This document shows, one piece after another, positions 47,438 to 55,938 of a stretch of 64,000 bases of DNA. The notes under the pieces are model-generated. The model did not search any database, was not told where the DNA came from, and worked only from the letters and a program-made list of their open reading frames with translations. Each line of letters starts with the position of its first letter. The stretch's first letter is position 1. The DNA lies in the NCBI RefSeq assembly GCF_014648275.1, contig NZ_BMQU01000004.1, positions 1 to 64,000 on the forward strand. Direction: 5' to 3'. Made by a program: the position numbers and the translations under genes. This DNA is from Pseudomonas laurentiana (GTDB taxonomy: Bacteria > Pseudomonadota > Gammaproteobacteria > Pseudomonadales > Pseudomonadaceae).

Positions 47438-49816
47438 TTGGTAGAGTACGTAGTTTCCCTCGATAAGCTCGGCGTCCATGATGTGGAGCATGTGGGGGGC
47501 AAGAACGCATCCCTCGGCGAGATGATCAGTAACCTTGCCGGCGCCGGTGTATCGGTTCCTGGCGGCTTTGCCACTACGGCTCAGGCATACCGTGATTTTC
47601 TTGAGCAGAGTGGCCTGAACGAGCGTATCCACGCCGCCCTGGACGCGCTGGACGTAGACGACGTCAACGCCCTGGTAAAAACCGGTGCACAGATTCGTCA
47701 GTGGGTGATGGACGCAGAGTTCCCGGCGCGTCTGGATGCCGAGATCCGCACCGCCTTTGCTGAAATGTCCCAGGGCAACCCGAACATGGCGGTCGCCGTG
47801 CGCTCCTCGGCCACCGCCGAAGACCTGCCCGACGCCTCGTTCGCTGGCCAGCAAGAGACTTTCCTGAATATCCGTGGTGTGGACAACGTGATCCGCGCCG
47901 CCAAGGAAGTCTTTGCCTCCCTGTTCAACGACCGTGCCATCGCTTACCGCGTGCACCAGGGCTTCGACCACAAGCTGGTGGCCTTGTCGGCTGGCGTGCA
48001 GCGCATGGTCCGCTCCGAAACCGGCACCGCCGGTGTAATGTTCACCCTCGACACCGAGTCGGGTTTCCGTGACGTGGTCTTCATCACCGGCGCCTACGGC
48101 CTGGGCGAGACCGTGGTGCAAGGCGCGGTGAACCCGGACGAGTTCTACGTCCACAAGAACACGCTGCAGGCTGGCCGTCCGGCGATCCTGCGCCGCAACC
48201 TGGGCAGCAAGGCGATCAAGATGATCTACGGCGACGAGGCCAAGGCCGGTCGTTCTGTCAAGGTCGTCGATGTCGAGCGTGCCGACCGTGCCCGTTTCTG
48301 CCTCAGCGACGCCGAAGTCACCGAGCTGGCCAAGCAGGCCATGATCATCGAGCAGCACTACCAGCGCCCGATGGACATCGAGTGGGCGAAGGACGGTGAT
48401 GATGGCAAGCTGTACATCGTTCAGGCCCGTCCTGAAACGGTGAAGAGCCGTTCCAGCGCCAATGTCATGGAACGCTACCTGCTCAAGGAAACCGGCAAGG
48501 TGCTGGTGGAAGGCCGTGCCATCGGTCAGCGTATCGGTGCTGGCAAGGTGCGCGTGATCCACGATATCGCCGAAATGGACAAGGTCCAGCCAGGCGACGT
48601 GCTGGTCTCGGACATGACCGACCCGGACTGGGAACCGATCATGAAGCGCGCCAGCGCGATCGTTACCAACCGGGGCGGGCGTACCTGCCACGCCGCGATC
48701 ATTGCGCGTGAACTGGGCATTCCTGCCGTCGTAGGTTGTGGTAACGCCACTCAGGTGCTTAAAGATGGCCAGGGCGTGACGGTTTCCTGCGCCGAGGGCG
48801 ACACCGGTTTCATCTTTGAGGGTGAGCTGGGCTTCGATGTGCGTCAGAACTCGGTCGATGCCATGCCTGACCTGCCGTTCAAGATCATGATGAACGTCGG
48901 CAACCCTGATCGTGCCTTCGACTTTGCCCAGTTGCCCAACGCCGGTGTCGGTCTGGCGCGCCTGGAGTTCATCATCAACCGCATGATCGGCGTGCACCCG
49001 AAAGCACTGCTGAACTACGCCGGGCTGCCTCAAGAACTGAAAGACAGCGTCGACAAGCGTATCGCCGGCTACGACGATCCGGTCGGCTTCTATGTCGAGA
49101 AACTGGTTGAAGGCATCAGCACCCTGGCTGCGGCATTCTGGCCGAAGAAGGTCATCGTGCGCTTGTCGGACTTCAAGTCCAACGAATACGCCAACCTGAT
49201 CGGCGGCAAGCTCTACGAGCCGGAAGAAGAAAACCCGATGCTGGGCTTCCGCGGTGCCTCGCGTTACATCAGCGAGTCGTTCCGTGACTGCTTCGAACTC
49301 GAGTGCCGTGCGCTCAAGCGTGTGCGCAACGAGATGGGCCTGACCAACGTCGAGATCATGGTGCCGTTCGTCCGTACCCTGGGTGAAGCCAGCCAGGTGG
49401 TCGACCTACTGGCCGAAAACGGCCTGGGTCGTGGTGTGAATGGTCTGCGCGTGATCATGATGTGCGAACTGCCATCCAACGCCATCCTGGCCGATGAATT
49501 CCTGGAGTTCTTCGATGGTTTCTCCATCGGCTCCAACGACCTGACCCAGCTGACCCTGGGCCTGGACCGTGATTCCGGGATCATTGCCCACCTGTTCGAC
49601 GAGCGTAACCCTGCGGTCAAGAAGCTGCTGGCCAACGCTATCCAGGCGTGCAACAAGGCAGGCAAGTACATCGGTATCTGTGGCCAAGGCCCATCCGACC
49701 ATCCGGACCTGGCCAAGTGGCTGATGGAGCAGGGCATCGAGAGCGTCTCGCTGAACCCTGACTCCGTGCTTGAGACCTGGTTCTTCCTGGCCGAGGGGCA
49801 AGGCGCAACAAACTGA
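47438..49816 (+). CDS. ppsA: Phosphoenolpyruvate synthase
   Basis: 792 residues. It converts pyruvate, ATP and water to PEP, AMP and phosphate for gluconeogenesis. The ATP-grasp domain comes first ([31 protein letters not shown]). The swivelling His418 follows in [23 protein letters not shown], then the PEP-binding barrel with EIMVPFVRT and Cys in [10 protein letters not shown]. The TTG start at 47438 is supported by GGAGA at 47425-47429 and by the family start [11 protein letters not shown]; longer in-frame starts are not needed. Confidence 0.96.
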   Translation: MVEYVVSLDKLGVHDVEHVGGKNASLGEMISNLAGAGVSVPGGFATTAQAYRDFLEQSGLNERIHAALDALDVDDVNALVKTGAQIRQWVMDAEFPARLDAEIRTAFAEMSQGNPNMAVAVRSSATAEDLPDASFAGQQETFLNIRGVDNVIRAAKEVFASLFNDRAIAYRVHQGFDHKLVALSAGVQRMVRSETGTAGVMFTLDTESGFRDVVFITGAYGLGETVVQGAVNPDEFYVHKNTLQAGRPAILRRNLGSKAIKMIYGDEAKAGRSVKVVDVERADRARFCLSDAEVTELAKQAMIIEQHYQRPMDIEWAKDGDDGKLYIVQARPETVKSRSSANVMERYLLKETGKVLVEGRAIGQRIGAGKVRVIHDIAEMDKVQPGDVLVSDMTDPDWEPIMKRASAIVTNRGGRTCHAAIIARELGIPAVVGCGNATQVLKDGQGVTVSCAEGDTGFIFEGELGFDVRQNSVDAMPDLPFKIMMNVGNPDRAFDFAQLPNAGVGLARLEFIINRMIGVHPKALLNYAGLPQELKDSVDKRIAGYDDPVGFYVEKLVEGISTLAAAFWPKKVIVRLSDFKSNEYANLIGGKLYEPEEENPMLGFRGASRYISESFRDCFELECRALKRVRNEMGLTNVEIMVPFVRTLGEASQVVDLLAENGLGRGVNGLRVIMMCELPSNAILADEFLEFFDGFSIGSNDLTQLTLGLDRDSGIIAHLFDERNPAVKKLLANAIQACNKAGKYIGICGQGPSDHPDLAKWLMEQGIESVSLNPDSVLETWFFLAEGQGATN

Positions 49817-49827
49817 TGCGCTGAAAC

Positions 49828-49880
49828 GAAACGCTCGACCGCCGGTGTTTGGCGCTCGAGCGTTTCCACCGAATTTTTCA
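49828..49880 (+). terminator. Probable terminator after ppsA
   Basis: Perfect 11-bp inverted repeat GAAACGCTCGA (49828-49838) / TCGAGCGTTTC (49856-49866) with a 17-base loop, and a short T run (ATTTTT, 49872-49877) downstream. It begins 11 bp after the ppsA stop. Confidence 0.65.
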
Positions 49881-49927
49881 GGGCGTGTTCCAGTGATGGT
49901 GCTCGCCCTTTTTTGTGCAAGAGATCT

Positions 49928-50926
49928 ATGCAAAGCAGCAGTAGCCTTTTCCCTGTGGCCTTGCTCAGTGCCGAGCGCCGGGGCGACCTGAGTGAAGATG
50001 TCTACCGCATCAAGGCTGGCAACAGCCCTGATCGCACGGTAGAGCTGGCAGTGACGCGACTGGGCCTGGCGGATCAGGAACAGATTCGTGGTGTGCCGGT
50101 GATCCTTCTGCACGGCAGTTTTTCCAACCGGCGTTTTTGGTATTCGCCGCGAGGCATTGGCCTGGGCGCCCATCTGGCTCGGGCTGGCTTCGATGTCTGG
50201 ATGCCGGAAATGCGCGGTCATGGCTTGTCGCCGCGCAACCGCGAGTATCGGCAAAATCGCGTGGCCGATTACGCTCGTTACGACCTGCCGGCAATTGCCG
50301 CGTTTGTGTGTGAGCAGACGGGCCAGGTGCCGCATTGGTTGGGGCATTCCTTGGGCGGAACGACCCTGGCGGCGGCATTGGGGGGCAACTGGCTGGGCGC
50401 CGAACAGGTGGCCAGTGCCGCATTCTTTGGCACCCAGGTCAGTCGCATCTACTGGCCGCTGAAAATTCCGCCGGTGGAATGGACCTCTCGGCTATTGCTC
50501 AAGCGCTTTGTGCATCTGTCTGGTGCTCGGCTGGGACGCGGTCCCGAGGACGAGCCGATCGGCCTGGCACTGGAAAGTATGCGCTGGCATGGGTTGTTTG
50601 GCCGTTTCGGTGACAAGAAGCAGGACTGGTGGGCCGGCCTTGCCGATGTTCAGGTGCCCGTGCTGGCAGTGGCAGGGGCAGGGGATCATCAGGACCCCGT
50701 CTGGGCCTGTCGCAAACTGTTCGAGCAACTGGGTAGCGAGCACAAGCAGTTCGTGCGGCTGGGCGCGGACGAGGGCTTTGATAATTTCGGCCATGTCGAC
50801 ATGTTGGTGAGCAAGCCGGCTCAGGTGCAAGTCTGGCCTCTGGTAGAGCGTTGGTTGCACGATCCGCTGGCGCCGCTGCTGGGCAGTCGCGAACAGAGCG
50901 TTTCTCCAGAGCCTCGTTATGGCTAA
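49928..50926 (+). CDS. Alpha/beta-fold hydrolase
   Basis: 332 residues. The fold is clear: oxyanion segment LLHGSFSNRRFW, MRGHG, nucleophile elbow GHSLGG, acid in AGAGDHQDPV and His in GFDNFGHVDML. No signal peptide. Likely an esterase or lipase-like hydrolase; the substrate is unknown. ATG 49928 follows AAGAGA. Its position after ppsA and before the Rieske gene is conserved in Pseudomonas as I recall, without revealing a pathway. Confidence 0.9.
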   Translation: MQSSSSLFPVALLSAERRGDLSEDVYRIKAGNSPDRTVELAVTRLGLADQEQIRGVPVILLHGSFSNRRFWYSPRGIGLGAHLARAGFDVWMPEMRGHGLSPRNREYRQNRVADYARYDLPAIAAFVCEQTGQVPHWLGHSLGGTTLAAALGGNWLGAEQVASAAFFGTQVSRIYWPLKIPPVEWTSRLLLKRFVHLSGARLGRGPEDEPIGLALESMRWHGLFGRFGDKKQDWWAGLADVQVPVLAVAGAGDHQDPVWACRKLFEQLGSEHKQFVRLGADEGFDNFGHVDMLVSKPAQVQVWPLVERWLHDPLAPLLGSREQSVSPEPRYG

Positions 50927-50975
50927 TATGTGACGATTGCTGTTGTTTTGGTCACTTTATGTTTGAGTTAGGGCT

Positions 50976-51278
50976 ATGTTTGTTGCGCTTGAGCGTCTGA
51001 TCAATCTGCAGGAGGGCTACCGCAAGACCTTTCAGGTGAGTGGTCAGCAACTGTTGCTGCTGGTAGTCGACAATCAGCCGCTGCTGATTGAGAACCGCTG
51101 CCCGCATCAGGGTGCCCCTCTGCACAGTGCGACCCTGGAAGGGGATGTGCTGCGCTGCCAGCGGCATGGCATTGAATTTCGTTTGCCGTGTGGTCAGCCG
51201 ATACAGCAGGGTGCCTGTGCCGGCTTGAAGGTGTTCCGACTCGCCTATGAGGGTGACCGAATCGGTATCGACGTGTAG
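50976..51278 (+). CDS. Rieske [2Fe-2S] ferredoxin-like protein
   Basis: 100 residues with a complete Rieske site: C42-P-H44 (CPHQGAPLH) and C61-x2-H64 (CQRHGIEF). This size is that of a free Rieske ferredoxin or of a NirD-like small subunit. The oxygenase or reductase partner is not encoded next to it. Cytoplasmic. Located 49 bp after the hydrolase gene and followed by rraA. Confidence 0.93.
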   Translation: MFVALERLINLQEGYRKTFQVSGQQLLLLVVDNQPLLIENRCPHQGAPLHSATLEGDVLRCQRHGIEFRLPCGQPIQQGACAGLKVFRLAYEGDRIGIDV

Positions 51279-51370
51279 CCTTGGCCTAAAGCCGGATCGC
51301 CATGTCTCGTCAATCGCAAGAAACTGTGAGTTCCGACATCCATTGTCTTGGCAAGTGACAGGAGTTTCCC

Positions 51371-51859
51371 ATGCATTACCTTACCCCTGATTTGTGTGAC
51401 GCCTACCCTGACCTGGTGCAGGTGCTGGAGCCGATGTTCAGTAACTTCGGTGGTCGTGATTCCTTTGGTGGCGAGATCGTCACCATCAAGTGTTTCGAGG
51501 ACAACTCCCTGGTCAAGTCGCAGGCCGACCTTGATGGCAAGGGCAAAGTACTGGTGGTTGATGGTGGCGGCTCGCTGCGGTGCGCCTTGCTGGGTGACAT
51601 GATCGCGGAGAAAGCTGCGAAAAACGGCTGGGAAGGCCTGGTGATTTACGGCTGCATCCGCGATGTCGACGCCATTGCCCAGACCAATATTGGCGTCCAG
51701 GCGCTGGCCAGCCATCCGAAGAAGACCGACAAGCGTGGTATTGGCGACCTCAATGTGGTCGTGACCTTTGCCGGTGTGACCTTCCGTCCGGGTGAATATA
51801 TCTATGCCGACAATAACGGTGTGATCGTTTCGCCAAGCCCGTTGAAAATGCCTGAGTAA
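51371..51859 (+). CDS. rraA: Ribonuclease E inhibitor RraA / HMG-CHA aldolase family protein
   Basis: 162 residues: [20 protein letters not shown], then [21 protein letters not shown], and [15 protein letters not shown] followed by [12 protein letters not shown]. The fold is shared by RraA, which binds and inhibits RNase E, and by the metal-dependent HMG/CHA aldolases. [12 protein letters not shown] holds the conserved Arg and Asp of the site. The aldolase and regulator activities cannot be separated by sequence alone. ATG 51371 follows GGAG. Confidence 0.92.
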   Translation: MHYLTPDLCDAYPDLVQVLEPMFSNFGGRDSFGGEIVTIKCFEDNSLVKSQADLDGKGKVLVVDGGGSLRCALLGDMIAEKAAKNGWEGLVIYGCIRDVDAIAQTNIGVQALASHPKKTDKRGIGDLNVVVTFAGVTFRPGEYIYADNNGVIVSPSPLKMPE

Positions 51860-51886
51860 GTTCTGAAGCTGGTCTGTGGGGTGGGG

Positions 51887-52882
51887 ATGTTCGAGGAAGA
51901 AAACGCGCAATGGGGGCTGGTACATGCCCTGGTGCTGGATGGAAAAGGCGGTGCGCGTTCGATTGCCCGGACTGAACTGGACGATCTTCAACTGCAGTCA
52001 GAGCAAAGCCTCTGGTTGCATTGGGATCGCAGTCACCCGCAGACCCAGACCTGGCTGCGCCAGGACAGCGGCTTGAACGAGTTCGCCTGTGACCTCTTGC
52101 TTGAGGAAAACACGCGGCCTCGTTTGCTGTCGTTGCCCGATGCGCAGATGCTGTTGTTTCTGCGTGGGGTCAACCTCAACCCCGGTGCCGAGCCGGAAGA
52201 TATGGTCTCGGTACGCATCTTTGCCGAGGCGCAGCGGGTGATTTCGCTGCGTCTGCGTCCGTTGCGGGCGTCCGATGAGGTCTTGCAGCAGTTGGCAGAA
52301 GGCCGCGGCCCGAAGTCGGCCTCCGAGCTGCTGTTGGCACTGGCCCAGTTGTTGACCGAAAAGGTCCAGGCACTGGTCAGTGATCTGTCTGAAGAGGTGG
52401 ACGGCGAAGAAGAAAAGCTGGAAACCGACGAACGGTATGCACCTGAACATGGCAGCATGCTGCACATGCGCCGTCGTGCTGCCGGGTTACGTCGCTTCCT
52501 GGCACCACAGCGGGAAATCTACGCGCAATTGGCCCGTAACAAGGTGCCGTGGTTCGCCCAGGAAGACGCTGATTACTGGAATGAACTGAACAACAGCCTG
52601 ATTCGCTACCTCGAAGAGCTGGAGTTGACCCGTGAGCGTGTTGCACTGGTGCTGGAGAACGAAGACCGGCGCTTGAATCAGCGGATGAACAGAACCATGT
52701 ACCGTTTCGGTATCATTACCTGTATTTTTCTGCCCATGAGTTTTCTGACAGGCCTGTTGGGGATCAATGTCGGCGGTATTCCAGGTTCTGAAAGCCCCTA
52801 CGGCTTTCTCTTTGCCAGTGTCCTGCTGATCGCGTTGGCGTTGGGACAGTGGTGGTTGTTTCGGCGCTTGCGTTGGGTCTGA
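51887..52882 (+). CDS. zntB: Zinc transporter ZntB (CorA family)
   Basis: 331 residues. A large cytoplasmic N-terminal domain is followed by two C-terminal helices. The pore motif GIN, in TGLLGINVGGIPG, replaces the GMN of CorA, which is the ZntB mark. It moves Zn2+ across the inner membrane as a pentamer. ATG 51887 follows GGGG; a GTG at 51881 is also open. Confidence 0.93.
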   Translation: MFEEENAQWGLVHALVLDGKGGARSIARTELDDLQLQSEQSLWLHWDRSHPQTQTWLRQDSGLNEFACDLLLEENTRPRLLSLPDAQMLLFLRGVNLNPGAEPEDMVSVRIFAEAQRVISLRLRPLRASDEVLQQLAEGRGPKSASELLLALAQLLTEKVQALVSDLSEEVDGEEEKLETDERYAPEHGSMLHMRRRAAGLRRFLAPQREIYAQLARNKVPWFAQEDADYWNELNNSLIRYLEELELTRERVALVLENEDRRLNQRMNRTMYRFGIITCIFLPMSFLTGLLGINVGGIPGSESPYGFLFASVLLIALALGQWWLFRRLRWV

Positions 52883-52972
52883 GTCGTCACATGATGATGC
52901 GGGTGCCCGGTGCGGCCCATGTGACCGATGCCACGGCGGCCTCGTCTTTGACAGATACTGCGCGAGGTGCCT

Positions 52973-53221
52973 ATGCACGATCCGTTTGAAGAATCTCTGC
53001 GAGACCTGCTAAAGGCTTCGCCTTCCGGCCGCGAGCGTGATGATGACGCTTGCCTGGGCCGTGTCCTGAAAACCGCCAACCGCCAGGTCGGTGCCGGTGA
53101 TCTTTTCAGCTTGCTGGGTCGCTGGATCCAGGCGCTGATGATCGCCCTCAACAATGGCTCGGCGCATGTTGCGCCGGTACGCCGCAGTGCTTCTGCCCGT
53201 AAAGCTGATAAGGCCGATTGA
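52973..53221 (+). CDS. crfX: CrfX, small conserved protein of the cmpX-sigX locus
   Basis: 82 residues starting MHDPFEESLRDLLKASPSG, with one hydrophobic helix (FSLLGRWIQALMIAL). Identified mostly by position: the order crfX-cmpX-sigX-oprF is characteristic of Pseudomonas. Ribosome site GAGG is 7 bp before ATG 52973. It ends 2 bp before the cmpX start. Function unknown; it is thought to belong to the envelope-homeostasis locus. Confidence 0.85.
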   Translation: MHDPFEESLRDLLKASPSGRERDDDACLGRVLKTANRQVGAGDLFSLLGRWIQALMIALNNGSAHVAPVRRSASARKADKAD

Positions 53222-53223
53222 AT

Positions 53224-54048
53224 ATGGAACTAGATCTCTGGACCCAGAGCCTGGTCACCGCCATGACGGCGTTGTGGACCAAAGTGGCGAACTTCATTCC
53301 CAATTTGTTCGGTGCCCTGGTGGTGGTGCTGCTTGGCTTTGTCGTCGCCAAGCTGCTCGACACCCTGCTGTCGAAGCTGCTGGCCAAGGTGGGCCTGGAT
53401 CGCCTGATGGCGGGCACCGGTTTGACCAAGATGCTGGGGCGAGTGGGCATCCAGGTGCCGATTTCGACCCTGGTCGGCAAGATCGTCTACTGGTTCGTGT
53501 TGCTGATTTTCCTGGTCTCCGCTGCCGAGTCGCTCGGGCTTGAGCGGGTTTCGGCTACGCTGGACATGCTTGCCCTGTACTTGCCGAAAGTGTTCGGTGC
53601 GGCCCTGGTGTTGTTGGCTGGTGTCATGCTGGCCCAGGTTGCCAATGGCCTGGTGCGCGGCGCGGCAGAAGGCATAGGCCTGGAGTACGCCGCCGGGGTT
53701 GGGCGGATCGTTCAGGGGCTGGTGATCATCATCAGCATCTCCGTTGCGATCAGCCAACTGGAGGTCAAGACGGACCTGCTCAACCACGTGATCGTGATTG
53801 GCTTGATAACCGTTGGTCTGGCCGTTGCCTTGGCCATGGGGCTCGGCAGTCGTGAAATTGCCGGGCAGATTCTGGCGGGCATCTACGTGCGCGAACTCTA
53901 TCAAGTCGGCCAGCAGGTGCGGATTGGCGAGGTCGAAGGGCAGATCGAGGAGATCGGTACCGTCAAGACGACCTTGCTGACAGATGATGGTGAATTGGTG
54001 TCCTTGTCCAATCGGATTCTGCTGGAACAGCGAGTCAGTAGCCGCTGA
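53224..54048 (+). CDS. cmpX: CmpX, MscS-like small-conductance channel
   Basis: 274 residues with five or so hydrophobic segments (LVVVLLGFVVAKLL; IVYWFVLLIFLVSAAESLG; GAALVLLAGVMLAQ; VIGLITVGLAVALAMGLGS). A short C-terminal beta domain of MscS type follows (YQVGQQVRIGEVEGQIEEIGTVKTTL). ATG 53224 lies 2 bp after the crfX stop. The locus is linked to SigX activation by membrane stress in P. aeruginosa and P. fluorescens, consistent with a tension-sensing channel. Confidence 0.93.
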   Translation: MELDLWTQSLVTAMTALWTKVANFIPNLFGALVVVLLGFVVAKLLDTLLSKLLAKVGLDRLMAGTGLTKMLGRVGIQVPISTLVGKIVYWFVLLIFLVSAAESLGLERVSATLDMLALYLPKVFGAALVLLAGVMLAQVANGLVRGAAEGIGLEYAAGVGRIVQGLVIIISISVAISQLEVKTDLLNHVIVIGLITVGLAVALAMGLGSREIAGQILAGIYVRELYQVGQQVRIGEVEGQIEEIGTVKTTLLTDDGELVSLSNRILLEQRVSSR

Positions 54049-54077
54049 TCAGGCATTTTCTGCTAATGTATGCCGCC

Positions 54078-54102
54078 GCAAAATGGCCTCTGGCCATTTT
54101 GC
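54078..54102. promoter_or_regulatory. Strong hairpin in the cmpX-sigX gap
   Basis: Perfect 11-bp stem GCAAAATGGCC / GGCCATTTTGC with a three-base TCT loop, 29 bp after the cmpX stop and 34 bp before the sigX start. No U tract follows on the plus strand, so it is not a standard terminator. It could stabilise or attenuate the transcript between cmpX and sigX. Confidence 0.6.
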
Positions 54103-54136
54103 AGGGCATTTGACCTGACTCTCGGCCAGATCTGTT

Positions 54137-54727
54137 TTGAATAAAGTTCACTCGCTGTCCATGCGTTACGACCCCCGCGAGCTCACTGATGAGGAGTTGG
54201 TGGCGCGTTCGCATGAGGAGCTGTTTCATGTTACTCGCGCCTATGAGGAGCTCATGCGGCGCTATCAGCGGACCCTGTTCAACGTCTGTGCACGTTATTT
54301 GGGGAACGATCGGGATGCTGATGATGTCTGTCAGGAGGTCATGCTGAAGGTGCTGTATGGCCTGAAGAACTTCGAAGGTAAATCCAAGTTCAAGACCTGG
54401 CTCTACAGCATCACGTACAACGAATGCATTACCCAGTACCGCAAAGAGCGACGCAAGCGTCGCTTGATGGATGCCCTGAGCCTCGACCCGGTCGAGGAGG
54501 CCTCGGACGACAAGGCCCCGAAACCGGAAGAGAAGGGTGGACTGGACAGATGGCTAGTGCATGTGAACCCGATTGACCGTGAAATTCTGGTGCTACGTTT
54601 TGTCGCAGAGCTGGAATTTCAGGAAATCGCCGACATCATGCACATGGGTCTGAGCGCCACGAAAATGCGGTACAAGCGGGCGCTTGACAAGCTACGTGAG
54701 AAATTTGCGGGCATTTCCGAAACTTAG
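54137..54727 (+). CDS. sigX: ECF sigma factor SigX
   Basis: 196 residues, nearly identical in my memory to P. aeruginosa SigX. Region 2 includes FNVCARYLGNDRDADDVCQEVMLKVLYGL. Region 4 includes HVNPIDREILVLRFVAELEFQEIADIM, then MRYKRALDKLREKF. The TTG at 54137 gives the expected N-terminus MNKV; an internal ATG (54161) is possible. SigX controls oprF and membrane-lipid genes under osmotic or envelope stress. No anti-sigma factor gene is adjacent, as is usual for this locus. Confidence 0.95.
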   Translation: MNKVHSLSMRYDPRELTDEELVARSHEELFHVTRAYEELMRRYQRTLFNVCARYLGNDRDADDVCQEVMLKVLYGLKNFEGKSKFKTWLYSITYNECITQYRKERRKRRLMDALSLDPVEEASDDKAPKPEEKGGLDRWLVHVNPIDREILVLRFVAELEFQEIADIMHMGLSATKMRYKRALDKLREKFAGISET

Positions 54728-54753
54728 TCGCACGCAAATATCTCTAACGTACC

Positions 54754-54775
54754 GGCAAGTTCTGCTAAACTTGCC
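54754..54775 (+). promoter_or_regulatory. Inverted repeat in the sigX-oprF spacer
   Basis: Perfect 8-bp repeat GGCAAGTT-CTGCTA-AACTTGCC, 27 bp after the sigX stop and 61 bp before oprF. It may end sigX transcription, or lie in the oprF leader. The SigX-dependent oprF promoter should be in this 109-bp spacer, but I cannot assign its boxes with confidence. Confidence 0.5.
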
Positions 54776-54836
54776 CGCGAGTTGTCCCCCGGATTTGGTG
54801 GGACTGCTTAACAATCACCAGATGGGGATTTAACGG

Positions 54837-55871
54837 ATGAAATTGAAAAACACCTTGGGCATTGCCATTGGTTCTCTTGTAGCCGCAACTTCGTTCGGCG
54901 CTCTGGCACAAGGCCAAGGCGCAGTCGAGGTGGAAGGTTTCGCCAAGAAAGAGATGTTCGACAGCGCTCGTGACTTCAAAAACAACGGCAACCTGTTCGG
55001 CGGCTCGATTGGTTACTTCCTGACCGACGACGTTGAACTGCGTCTCGGCTATGACGAAGTCCACAACGCCCGTGCTGAAGATGGTCGTAACATCAAGGGC
55101 TCCAACACCGCCCTGGATGCCCTGTACCATTTCAACAACCCAGGTGACATGCTGCGCCCTTACGTATCCGCTGGTTTCTCGGACCAGAGCATCGGCCAGA
55201 ACGGTCGTGGCGGTCGTAACGGTTCCACCTTCGCCAACCTGGGCGGCGGTGCCAAGCTGTACTTCACCGACAACTTCTACGCCCGTGCTGGCGTTGAAGC
55301 TCAGTACAACATCGACCAGGGCGACACCGAGTGGGCTCCAAGCGTCGGTATCGGTCTGAACTTCGGCGGTGGCTCGAAGAAAGTTGAAGCGGCTCCAGCT
55401 CCAGTTGCTGAAGTGTGCTCCGACAGCGACAACGATGGCGTTTGCGACAACGTCGACAAGTGCCCAGACACCCCAGCCAACGTTACCGTTGACGCTGACG
55501 GCTGCCCAGCTGTTGCTGAAGTCGTTCGTGTAGAGCTGGACGTCAAGTTCGACTTCGACAAGTCGGTTGTGAAGCCAAACAGCTACGGCGACATCAAAAA
55601 CCTGGCTGACTTCATGAAGCAGTACCCACAGACCACCACCACTGTTGAAGGTCACACCGACTCCGTTGGTCCTGACGCTTACAACCAGAAACTGTCCGAG
55701 CGTCGCGCTGGCGCCGTCAAGCAGGTTCTGACCCAGCAGTACGGTGTTGAGTCGAGCCGCGTTCAGTCCGTTGGTTACGGTGAGACCCGTCCGGTTGCCG
55801 ACAACGCCACCGAAGCTGGCCGTGCTGTAAACCGTCGCGTAGAAGCGCAGGTTGAAGCTCAAGCCAAGTAA
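54837..55871 (+). CDS. oprF: Major outer membrane porin OprF
   Basis: 344 residues. Signal peptide MKLKNTLGIAIGSLVAATSF, cleaved after the following GALA. An eight-stranded beta-barrel spans about residues 25-180. A short Pro/Ala linker and a Cys-containing hinge follow (VCSDSDNDGVCDNVDKC). The OmpA-like peptidoglycan-binding domain has VKFDFDKSVVKPNSYGD, then VEGHTDSVGPDAYNQKLSERRA. It is a structural porin and peptidoglycan anchor. Codon use is strongly biased, as expected for a very abundant protein. It ends at a strong terminator. Confidence 0.98.
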   Translation: MKLKNTLGIAIGSLVAATSFGALAQGQGAVEVEGFAKKEMFDSARDFKNNGNLFGGSIGYFLTDDVELRLGYDEVHNARAEDGRNIKGSNTALDALYHFNNPGDMLRPYVSAGFSDQSIGQNGRGGRNGSTFANLGGGAKLYFTDNFYARAGVEAQYNIDQGDTEWAPSVGIGLNFGGGSKKVEAAPAPVAEVCSDSDNDGVCDNVDKCPDTPANVTVDADGCPAVAEVVRVELDVKFDFDKSVVKPNSYGDIKNLADFMKQYPQTTTTVEGHTDSVGPDAYNQKLSERRAGAVKQVLTQQYGVESSRVQSVGYGETRPVADNATEAGRAVNRRVEAQVEAQAK

Positions 55872-55886
55872 TTGGTCTGATGCTTG

Positions 55887-55916
55887 AAAAAGCCCGGCTT
55901 AGGCCGGGCTTTTTTT
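55887..55916 (+). terminator. Rho-independent terminator of oprF
   Basis: Stem AGCCCGGC (55891-55898) / GCCGGGCT (55903-55910) with loop TTAG, preceded by five A and followed by a run of seven T. The A tract upstream means it may also act on the minus strand for the converging kinase gene. Confidence 0.93.
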
Positions 55917-55938
55917 CGTCTGCGATTTAGCGTGCGCT

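Noticed and set aside
47339..49033. A 564-codon frame antisense to ppsA
   Set aside because: Same reason: it mirrors a highly conserved gene with strong codon bias and has no family resemblance.
53224..54048. CmpX as a classical MscS with TM3 pore motif
   Set aside because: The MscS-type beta domain is visible but the typical Ala/Gly pore helix is only partial, so it is called MscS-like rather than MscS.
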